In this document: positions 50,806-61,900 of the stretch, in pieces | Position numbering within the stretch: the stretch's first letter is position 1 | Layout: each line of letters opens with the position of its first letter | Source: Balanoglossus misakiensis | Taxonomy: Eukaryota; Hemichordata | Assembly: GCA_040954595.2 (NCBI GenBank) | Contig: CM082589.2 | Location: forward strand, 9,672,001 to 9,736,000 | Reading direction: 5' to 3' | Length of the DNA: 64,000 bases | Made by a program: the position numbers and the translations under genes | The notes under the pieces: generated by a model | Told to the model about the DNA's origin: nothing | The model's database searches: none | What the model saw: only the letters and a program-made list of their open reading frames with translations

Positions 50806-51309
50806 TATTACATAAAAAACACTCTTGCTTAGCAAAGGAAGTGGTCAGGTGAAAAATATTTGCACAGCTGACCAATTATTTAAGGAATATTAAAGTTGGG
50901 TAATTTGGACGTATTCATACGGGTGTTGGTCAATGGAAAGTCCTTTGTTCATTTTCAAAATGGCAACCAAAAATGCGAACAAAACACACTGAATTCTGTA
51001 CGGGATATTGATGTTGCCTAATTTGCGTGTTTCCACATTTACTTAAACTCTCACACGGAGACAAATGTCACAGCAAACGGAAAAATGACTATGCTACACA
51101 CAACACTTTTATTGATCATGGGAAATGTTCATGAGAATTGTGTTATGGTACTTTTCGGGGCTCACGAACTGTGTTATGGGAAATCTGACAAGGAATCTAA
51201 ACTGTACCACATACACAACACTTTTATTAAGCGTGGGACATGGTCCTGAGAACAATATTCTCAGAGCTGACAAACTGTGTTATGTGAAATTCATGTTGCC
51301 TATTTCATG
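50806..51309. repeat. Copy of the degenerate flank repeats
   Basis: Matches 48801-49700 in order (GAAGTGGTCAGGTGAAA, GCTGACCAATTATTTAAGG, TTGCCTAATTTGCGTGTTTC), indicating segmental duplication of the region right of the satellite. Confidence 0.6.
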
Positions 51310-51935
51310 ATAATGGCTTGTGGTACACAAGGGTTAACAGCAATCAGCAATTGCTTGTATGATAGGTATGATGATCGATTTATAAATTTCAATGGTATAA
51401 TAATGGGCAACACATGTGGAAGTGTTTAATAAACAGTTAACTAATGTGGTGATGGTTTGTGGTAAAATTGAGGGTACACAGATTATAATGGGCCAAAACA
51501 ATGAATATAATAGAGGTTGATGATGGTGAAGGGTTTCATATGAATGGTGTAATAAAGGTTAACAAATGTGGTGATAGCTTTGGTGTACAGGGCTGTTGAT
51601 ATATTTAGTAATGACAAAGGTATAATAATGATAAAAGCTTAAATAAGTGTTGGGGCACAATCTTCACATTGGTTAATGTGTATATTTTATTAATATCATG
51701 CTATTGTTTATCAGTTAGATCATAATCAGGATTTTTCCATGCACATCGTCACCATGATTCAGCGGAATTCTTCTGAATAGTACCTGTGATCATTTTTCCG
51801 CACCGACGCATTGTACGCGACAGACATGCAGAAAATATTAACATGTAACTCACAGGCATAATGTTAAATCTAAACGACTGTACGTTAGGTTAGCTTTACC
51901 TCCCCACCCCATCCAAATTCCAAATTTAGCTTGCC
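51310..51935. repeat. Right copy of the direct repeat flanking the satellite region
   Basis: Shares GTGTATATTTTATTAATATC, CATTGTACGCGACAGACAT, TTAGGTTAGCTT and CCCCACCCCATCCAAATTCC with 30500-31250 in the same order and orientation. Confidence 0.75.
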
Positions 51936-52255
51936 ATGCAGTTTTCGGGTAGTACCAATTCGGAAACTTTCATGGTTCATTCATCGAACCAAATATTGGA
52001 TTTGACACACTGTGCCATGGGTGGGTAAAGCATGGTGAAATGTTGGCGGTAAACTTTAACCAGGCAGGTCACATGAAATGAAGATATTATCCTTTGAGTT
52101 TGATGACATACATGATAAGATATGTCAGTTTTGACACCTTTTTGCAGACATAGATGCTGATGTATTTTTTCCATTGGACACAGTAGTCAAAGTCCAGTCT
52201 GTGTTTAAAATGATACCCTGGTCACACACAGTGAGAAATATCAGCCTTTGACTTA
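51936..52255. other. Spacer upstream of the 11-exon gene
   Basis: No gene recognised. Short frames on both strands have no domain. Confidence 0.4.
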
Positions 52256-52440
52256 AAGGGACAAAGTCTCTCTCTTTTTGCCTTTTTTCCATTACTTTTG
52301 ATTCATTCAAGACACTGTGTATGTTATTTTAAATGTTGATATATAGTGAATCAACGTTCGACCACACACAAGTTCCATCCCGCTTGTAGACACGAGAGTA
52401 AAAAAATCACCAAAATGAATAATCGTTCTTTACCATTTAT
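52256..52440. mobile_element. Half copy of the TTAA/AGGG fold-back element
   Basis: After TTAA (52252-52255) it begins AGGGACAAAGTCTCTCTC and follows the left arm of 50178-50508 (ATATAGTGAATCAACGTTCG, then TCCATCCCGCTTGTAGA). The central piece (GAATAATCG...TTTACCATTTATTC) is inverted relative to the other copy. No right end is found, so the copy is truncated. It ends about 110 bp before the ATG at 52549. Confidence 0.65.
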
Positions 52441-52469
52441 TCGAGCGCGGACGCGGGCCGGGCTTCGAT

Positions 52470-52548
52470 CATTACCAATGTGCGCATGTGCAAGGGTATA
52501 TACACAAAATGAAACGTCATACATATAATTATAGCTGTAGCGACAGTC
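52470..52548 (+). promoter_or_regulatory. Candidate core promoter of the 11-exon gene
   Basis: Within 80 bp of the start codon are an ACCAATG CCAAT-type motif (about 52475), TGCGCATGTGC (one mismatch to the NRF1 site), a TATA-like GTATATAC (about 52495) and AACGTCAT (CRE half-site type). The stretch 52441-52480 is CpG-rich. The order is plausible for a short promoter, but the start site is not known. Confidence 0.35.
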
Positions 52549-52763
52549 ATGGCGGATGCTTTGGCGTCTGTTCCCAGTAGCAGTGGTAAACGTAAACGTG
52601 CTCGTGGCCGCCCACAAACCACTGCTTCGGCAAAAAAACGTAAACAATTGCTGAAACAAGTAGGTCAGATAAACATTTTCTCGGAAATTCATCGTTGGAA
52701 TGAAATCAAACGCTCCTTGGTATTGGAAACGAACCGCCAGGTCGCAAAGGTACTGATCGACCG
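52549..52763 (+). CDS. Exon 1: AT-hook and basic region
   Basis: Starts ATGGCGGATGC, ends in phase 2 before GTAAGT. Encodes KRKRARGRPQ (AT-hook plus probable nuclear localisation) and INIFSEIHRWNEIKRSLVLE, a predicted helix with conserved Trp. An in-frame TAA overlaps the donor, so splicing is required. Confidence 0.8.
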
Positions 52764-55700
52764 GTAAGTACATATTCGTGCATTCACTGTGTACGTACTC
52801 CATAGCCAAAGATACGGCATGAATTGTGTACATGAATTTAGAATCTGTGTCTCACAGAATCACTGCGAGCATCATCTCAATGTAATTCTAAATGTGCTGT
52901 TTCAAGTCGTATTTCACTTAGTGATTTTGCCCAGCGCATACCTCGCCCTCGACCAGCAGTTGTATGTAGTACGCTGGACCGTTTGTATCAATGTATGACT
53001 ATGCGAGATAAATTGTACGGTACTGCAATTTTTTTTTTTTTTCTTTTTTTTCCTCCGGACAATCTACATGTATTACTGTTATCGAACATACGAGACAATA
53101 TGCTTTTAGCGGAATTTGGTTGTTCTTTGTTCTGCTACAACTTCCGTTTTGTTATAGCCAGTTGTGTACATTTCTTGAGCTGTATATGAACTGAAGAAAA
53201 ATTTGGCTATTTTCTCGTAGTTATCTTATTCTCACCTTACGTGTCTGTAACCTGTCCTCTGAGGCAAATTATGGCTGTGTGTAATCCCTTCTAAAGACAG
53301 AAATTGGCTACGTAAACAAGCCATTGTAAAGGCAAAAAAGGTTCATTGTGTCTTATTATTTGTGTGGACAGGTATTATGAACATCAAGTTACAGCAACAA
53401 CAGATGCAGAATTTACCAGGCCTGCATCATCTCCAAGTGGCCAAGAAACACTGCAAGTATTTGCACCGTCTATGGAAACTAGGTACCAAATAAATTTTGA
53501 TCATGATACTTTGAGCTTTGTATAGTACACAATAGATTTTCATATTTGATGGGGCTCTTGCAGTATACATGATGTATATTGTTTTAAAGAGGTGACATGT
53601 TTTTATGGCTCATGAAAAGTAATTGTGTCCGTAATATAATTTATAGAAATGAAACAATGAAATGTTGCATTCCACATAGTTATCTGTGTGATAGATGGGA
53701 ATACCTAAAAGTATATATTTGTTTCTTAAAATTTATAGGCAACGTGATGATCAAGGACAAGCCACCCAAACTTTTCCTATGACATCAACGCCAGGAAATG
53801 GCCATCTTTGTGATATCGAAAAAAATTTAGAAGAATTAGTTGCATCAGAAATATCATCAGTCAGGTAGGTGTTTAAGCACTGTTTTTTTACATTGCATGA
53901 TAATTTCAATGCTTCTAGCCACAATCTGTAGTATGAGGAAAAGCCTCTGCTCAAACTCTCAGGTGACAATAATCAACATAACAATGGCGAAGTATACCTG
54001 ACATTTGCCCTCCAATAAACAACCAAAATCATCCTATACAATTTATTCAGTGTGTTGACCAAGACATTCACGTCTATGGTTTTAATCCAGCAAACATAGG
54101 TTTTTCACTGCTTACTGGTTGGGGGATTAGGGGGAACTGGAACCTACAACGTTTGTGCAGACCTAGTTTGTCATGTATCAAATTTTAGTCTTTTTTTTCT
54201 TTGTACAGGGTTTCTTCCATCTCTGGAATTGCAGAGATAGATGTTCAGGAGATAGGAGAATCATCACAAGAGAAACCTATGGAATCTACAGAAGGCCCAT
54301 CACAGCCAGTACAAAGTGAAAGGTATGACACTATCTTTTCTTACACTCCCCGTACGCTGGGAGTGTGAGAACAGAGTGTGGGAACAAATTGTTCTCACAA
54401 TCTCACTGAATAGAAAGCTGTATATGACGTGAGTGCTGATTGGTTAACAAAGTGTTCTGTCGCTACGCGCACTAAATGTTATCCAATGGCGCGATGTGTA
54501 TTACAGGCACAGAGACTACAACGTGCCCCCAGACAACAATTCCAGAGTCATTTATTCAATGTTTTTAACGAACTTGGCTAATTTGTGACCGTGTGAGAAA
54601 AAGAATCTCACACACCAAGGACCTGGGATCATATTTCTCACACTCGTCGGGGATATTCTGTCCCACACGAGCCTGCGGCTCGTGTGGGACAGAAAATCCC
54701 CAACTCTTGTGAGAAATGTGATCCCAGGTCCTTGGGAGTGTGAGATTCTATTAATCTGAAGATAAACTGTAGTTAGGTAAACTTTTATAGTGAAATGTGG
54801 CTTTCCCCCCTCTTTTGTACCTTTTGTGATAAACATTAATCTCCTGCTTTAGGACAAAAGCAGGAGCGACTGCTTTACATACATGTAAATGTACTAATTT
54901 CTAACTCCCTTGCTTATGCTTGTGTGAATAAGTTATTCTGTGTAGCTATCAACATGAAAATATTTCTTAGAAAGCAAAATGGCAAATGTTTACCAAGCAC
55001 CCTAAATTTACTTGTGTGAAACCAAGATAGAGAGGAACCTGTAAAAATAAGCAGTGATGCTGCTGTCCCTGTGTGCCCCTGTCACTTTGTTTCAGAGTTC
55101 AATTTTCATGTGTGTTATATTTAGTTCACAGCTGTAAATTAGTTCAGTACATATTGCCGTCTCATGTGTGCCTATTTTGTCATTTTTTTCTCCAGCGGCC
55201 GTGTAAGATTTCCAAGAAATTTGTCTGAGTCTTTCATCAATCCATTTGAGTAAGTTTTCCTTATTCTATTGTCATATACGGCATGCATGTATCCCTTGCT
55301 TGAGCAAGCCTTTTCGATTGCTTCTTTTCTCCTGTTACACTAAATTTAAATTTGTTGGGAAAATCAGTTTCATGACATGCATCACGTGTGTCAGAACATT
55401 TGCTTGTACTTAAATTCATGGGAAATGTTTTCTTTCTTTTTTGTGCTTATGAGTGACTATATGTATTTTTAGTGAGCAGCATTGTCCCACTATTCAGATT
55501 AATTCCTTGGTTTTATTACTACCAGGTTGAGCATTGATATTTCTGAGGAAGACAAAGAGGAAGACATGAACCTATGTGACGATGATGATTATGACTATGA
55601 GCCCAGCTTTGATATTTCTATAATGTAAGTGCGCATTTATCACTATCATCAAAGTTCCTTATTGGATGGGTACACAACAAATGGAAAGCAAAATATCCTC

Positions 55701-55922
55701 ATGGTTAAAAAAAGCCTAAGTGTTGGACGCTAAAATTCATATATATGATAAATTTTCTTTTATGAATGAAACATCAACTTACAACATTTGTACTAACAGC
55801 TGACTGACAAACTCTGATGGACAAGTCATGAGCATTGTTAGGATTTTTTGTCCATTTCTCAGAACTAATGGCGTGCAGGTGGTTCCTGCCATTGGTGACG
55901 ACGATATTGAAAGTGACGGTGG

Positions 55923-55956
<34 letters not shown>

Positions 55957-58900
55957 ACACCATCACCGGGTCTGCAGAGAGTTGTCACAGAAGAAGATGG
56001 GGAAAGCCTCCTTGGTGACTCTACAACATGTCTGTTTTTTTTAACCAGCTTCTGGCCCTTGGCAAAAAATCTATTAGGCAAGTCTGTGCATTGAAGTCTT
56101 GCAGTGGATTGATATCCTCTACTTCAAAGTTTGTTGGCTCAGCTTTATATCTAAAGTGGGTGAGTGTGAACTAAATATGGTATATTCTTGACAATTATTG
56201 TTAAACTATACCAACTGTAGTGTGCATTGTATGGACAATCACTATGCCAGTATTATTTAGATGAACAGGAAACTCTAGTTATAATCCTATGTGGGTGCAC
56301 ATTGTTCCTTTAGGTTTATAATAAAAAACAATAGTCAACTGAAATTACAAAGTTATCGGTATTAACATCTGTTTTATCGTGTCTTGGAGAAATCAACATG
56401 AAATGATCAAATAAGCATGAATCTTTAAACTTTTTTTTTTCAGGAATGCTCAGCTGGTCACCTTGAGTACGAATGGTGTTCACAACCAATTTTGAACAGG
56501 AGACTTCATAGTGGTGATCTCTTCACAGCAGCTGCCATTCTATTGTCTGGTAATAATTATGCCAAAATTAATTTTTTGGCAAGCATTCTGTCACTCAGAA
56601 TTTGCTCCCAGAATACTTACAATAGAATTCAGAAAGCTTATCTAATACCATGTCTTGATGAATTTTGGATACGACAACAACAAGACATCATTGATTCATT
56701 TGATGGCCAAGAACTTGTTTTACTGGGTAAGTTTTTAGCTTCATTGTTAATGACACGCACCTAATCTGATTGGCTCACCCCACTGATTATCCATCACATG
56801 TCGGCCAATGCACTTGTAATTTATGTCTAAAAGTTTATACTTACACACTCTATTCTGCTGATTTAGAAAAGAATACAATAGTTATTATTTGGTGGCATTT
56901 ACTTCCTCATTTGCATCATTTCATACTCATTGTAAAATCATTGAATTGGAAATGTTCTCACTTATGCATACTTATGTATAATTTGACTGACATATTTACT
57001 TGATTATGTCTCAGGTGATGGGCGAATGGATTCCCCGGGTTTTTGTGCGCAATATTGCACCTATACTGTGATGGAGGAAACCACCAAGAAAATTCTGTCG
57101 ATAATAACCATGGACAAAAGAGAAACAGAGAAGAAGTCAACAAACATGGAAAAGGCCTGCCTTGTTAAAAGTCTAAACCAGCTTCAGGAGAAAGGTGTAA
57201 ATGTCAAAGAAGTCGTAACAGATGCCCACATGCAGATTACAGCTCTGATGAGTAAGTGTAATTTTATGATTTTAAGATGGGTCCCTAGGATCTTTTTGCC
57301 CGTTGCTATGGGCCTTTATAGGACATTACACCCCGATTTGGACTAAGCCGTTTTCAGAGTCTAACAAGGGGCTGGTAACTAGTTGAAAATCTGCACGATT
57401 GTGAGCGCGCGCCCCCTGACGCCATTGATATGCAAATTAGCTAGGTCAAATTTCAAAAGCCTAAGGCTTTTTATTCCGTGACCTCAAAAACGAACTTGAT
57501 ACGTATTCATTAGTTGCTTGAACCAGGGAAGATCGTGACGGATTTTGTTTTCGAATATTATCGTTGTATCCTACGATTTCAGCATACCCGTACCACACCT
57601 GAAAAAGTCATCGATTTTGGGTGTTTTTGGACGCACTCTTCCACCGGTATCGCTTCTTAGCACGACGAAAACCGAAAAAACGATCCGTCACACTATGCGG
57701 AAGTGCGTTCTCAACAAGCAGGTCAAATTTGGCTGGCCTACGTCGCCTATGAAAAAAGCCTTAGGGATTTTCGTGAACGGTACAAAATCTCTGTGTACAA
57801 AACATTGGATATTTAGCGTTCGATCCAGTTACTGTGGTTACAGGACGCGCACGCTATCGGTGACTGCTGCTTTGCCGTATTAGCGTGGCGGCCTATGGCC
57901 GGGCGGTAGCTGCCGTAACCATACTCGGACAGGGGGTGTGCACACAATCGTGCGTATTTTTAACTAGTTACAAGCCCCTTGTCGGACGTTCATAACGGTT
58001 TCGATCAAAATTGAGTGTAGTGTCCTATAAAGGCCCATAGCAACGAGCAAAAAGATCCTAGGGACCCATCTTAACTTGGGTTATATGTTGCTTTGAAATG
58101 CCAAAAGCAAAGCTGTTATACAGGTCAATGTTGATTTTGTTTTTCTGAGATAATGTATTTGGCAATCATAACACTGTCATTTTGAAGCTCCATTTGTAAT
58201 CACATTTACCCACTCTTATAGGAGACGATCACCCAGACATAAAACATTCTCATGACATTTGGCATGCTGCCAAGAACTTGTCAAAGAAGATCATAAAGGT
58301 TAGACAAACTTTTATTCTTGTATTCAGTTTTCATTTATCTTCTAAATATGTGTGACACTGACACATAACAATGTAAGGGTATAGAATGTTACTAACTGAT
58401 CCTTCTATCATTTTGGGTGGGGTGGGTGTCAAACTACCTTTGAAAATAGTTATGGCAATATTCAAATTGTGCAGTTGTTATTTGCATCAGTAAATGTCAC
58501 AAACAAGTTCAGGTCTATGGTGAATAGTTATGAACCATCAGTTTATATCAGATCATTGTGATAGTATTGTCATGATCACGTGATTGTCACATGGTCTGTA
58601 TACGTGATTTCCTGTAACTGTTAGTTCCCGCGTGGTTGTCATTCAATAAACATCACTTCTGTGGAACTCCGTCGTTGTCGACTGTCAATAACCTCTCCCC
58701 GGACATCACATAAATGGCGACGAGGATTTAGTTGTCTAAATTAACTATCGAAGAACATACGCAAGCAACCTTTACGAGATTTGGTGACTTTTTAGCCGTG
58801 ATTTGAGTGCATGAAAATGTCTACACCCGTAACGCTGTCCGGACTGCCAGGAGTGGCGGGATTCGACTGTGAAGGCGAACCGGAGGCTCTTCAGCAAAGG

Positions 58901-61900
58901 TGGGAGCGTTGGCTTCAGGAATTTGAACTGTTCGTAGCAGCTTCTGGTGTTTCAAATAATGCGCAGAAGCGTGCCTTACTTTTGCACATGGCTGGAGCGG
59001 GCATCAGAGACATTGTTAGCACTAAATCTGAAGATGAAACTGGTGACGTCACAAACTGCGCAACGTTGATAGCATGTTTGGATAAACACTTTCAACTGCA
59101 GAAAAACGTTCCTATGGCGAGACAGAAGTTTTACAGCGCAACTCCCACGTCCGGGGAGACGGTCGACAGCTACGTAATACGTCTCAAGAACCTACTGAAA
59201 GACTGTGATTTTCCCGAGACGGAAAAAGACAACCAGATAAGAGATCGTGTCTTGCTCTACATCAGCGACAAGGTGCTAAAAAGCAAGCTGTATCGTGAAA
59301 AGAATTTGGACACTACCAAACTACTACAAATCATACGGTCGTATCACGACAAAGATGCACTAGTTTTGGTGTCTGGTACTCAAGCTGTGAGTGCAAATGC
59401 AGTCAATATTGGCGGTAAACGTACGCGCGCCAAAAACAAAATGGCGGACTTAGCCTGTTTCCGTTGTGGAAGGAAAGGTCACATGCAACGTGAATGTCGC
59501 GCCAGTACAAGTGGTAGTTCTCGCAATGCCGAACAAAAATCCGACCGGTGTTTCCGATGTCAAAAACCGGGACACAGAGCTGCAGACTGTCGTGCTAAGT
59601 GGGAAGACTGTCCGTCTAAAGACAGTGAAAATGGCAACAGTCGAGGCAGTGGTGGTAACCGCAGCGCACGTGGACGTGGCCGTACGCGTGGTGATGGTCG
59701 CGGTACACACAAGGTAGCTCAGACGACTACTGATGCAAACGCCGATGGTGGCCATGCAGACGTCGAGACTGACGAGGAGAAAGCGTACTATGCTTTCAAT
59801 GCTGCTTTCCGTGCTTCCAGTGGGAAGGACCTCACTGATACAGGTATTCAGATCGAGAATCAACACGTGCCGGTTATCATCGACAGTGGTGCTACATGTA
59901 ATCTCATTGGTGAAAGACAATTTCGCAGACTTGCTGAAAAGCGTGGTGTGAAAGTTCGAAATTGTAACAATAAAGTGTTTACCTATGGTTCTAGTAAACC
60001 TTTAGATATATTGGGTAAATGTGCCTTACATGTTGAAGCGCCTACTAAAAAGAAATGTATTGCTGATTTTATAGTGATCAAGGCTGATCAACCGATTTTG
60101 TTGAGTCGGAGTACTTCTGAGAATTTAGATATGTTGAGAGTTGGAAATGTGAATCTGTACACGATAAATTCAATATCTGCTGATAATTCTTCGCCAATTC
60201 TTGCAGAATTGCGGAGGAAATATCCTGAGGTATTTAATGGGTTGGGTAAGTTAAAGGGCTACAAGCTCCATTTGCATATTGATGAGAGTGTCAAACCCAT
60301 AGCCCAGTACCGGCGAATTCCTTTCAACCGCCGTGCTAAAGTTGTTGAAAAAACTCAACGAGCTTCAAAAGCTGGGAGTAATAGAGAAGGTTTCGGGTCC
60401 GACCTCTTGGGTCAACCCCCTTGTAACAGTACAAAAGCCTGATGGGGATATCAGACTATGTCTGGACATGAGAAAAGCAAATCAAGCCATTGTTAGGGAA
60501 AGACACCCTGTTCCCACCATGGATGAAACGCTAGAGGAAATTTCAGGGGCCAAGGTATTTTGCAAGCTTGATATGAATATGGCTTTCCATCAAATTGAGC
60601 TCGATGAAAAGAGCAGGGATATTACAACCTTTTCAGGGCCCAACTCTTTGTATCGCTACAAGCGTTTAGTTTTTGGTGTGAACATGGCGACTGAAAAGTT
60701 TCAAAATCTAATTAGCCAGGTTTTGAAGGGCTGTGAGGGTGCCCACAACATGCATGATGATATTAGAGTAGTAGCTGAAAATTATGAGCAGCTGCATGCC
60801 AGAGTTGGGAAAGTGATCAAGCGTTTTAGTGAGCATGGTTTAACGCTGAACTTTACAAAATGTAAGCTAGGAGACAGTATGATATTCATGGGTCACTTGA
60901 TGACGGCCCAGGGTATGAAACTCACTGATGAGAAGGTCAAAGCTATTGTAAAAGCTCGAACGCCAACTGACAAATCAGAATTGAGAAGTTTCTTTGGGCT
61001 GGCTCAATTTTGCTCAAAATATGTCGATAAATTTGCAACAGTGACAAGCCCACTGTGGGATTTGACTCGCAAAGATGCAAAGTGGAAATGGCTTCCCAAG
61101 CATGAGAAAGTATTCAATCTCATCAAACATAAATTGACCACAAGTCCATTCATGGCTTATTTCAAGCAGGGTGCTAAAACTCGAGTCACTTCTGATGCAT
61201 CGCCCGTTGGTGTTGGAGCAATCCTTGAACAAATGCAAAGTAATGGTTCATATCAACCAGTGTACTATGTTAGCAGAAAGCTTACACATGTTGAGTCGAG
61301 GTACTCTCAGTTTGAGCGAGAGGCGCTTGGAGTTAAATGGGCATGTGAGAAACTTCAGCAGTTTCTGCTAGGCAGTCATTTTGAGGTCAGAACTGACCAT
61401 AAGCCTTTATTGAAAGTATTCAGCCCTAACTCCAGGCCCCCTTCAGCTAGAATTGAGAGATGGCTGTTATATATGCAACAATTTGATTATCATATCACCC
61501 ATATCAAGGGAAAGAATAATTATGCGGACATGTTGAGTAGATTGCCCGTGGACGAACCATCTGACAACTATTGTAGAGAGACTGAAGATTTTGCATGTAG
61601 TGTTGTTTTAGAGGCTATGCCATCTGCTATCACCCCACGTGATATTGAGAGAGAATCTGCAAAAGACCAGAGCTTGCAATTGGTTGAAAAGTGTATTACC
61701 TCTGCAAATTGGTCAAAATTGAAGTCTTCACCCTAATGGCATGTGAAAGACGAATTATGGTTGTATGGCAGATTGATCATGCGTGGTAACAGATTGGTTG
61801 TTCCTCAAGTTTTGCAAAGAAAAATCTTGAAAATTGCACACCAGGGTCATCAGGGAATTGTGAGGACAAAGGCTCGTTTACGTGACAGAGTTTGGTGGCC

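Noticed and set aside
55835-56044. Frame with a run of methionines over the (GAT)10 repeat
   Set aside because: Out-of-phase reading of the exon 7 microsatellite.
57545-57883. 112-codon frame inside the TTAA element as a transposase
   Set aside because: Too short, no DDE-type motifs, low similarity to any transposase pattern; the element is non-autonomous.
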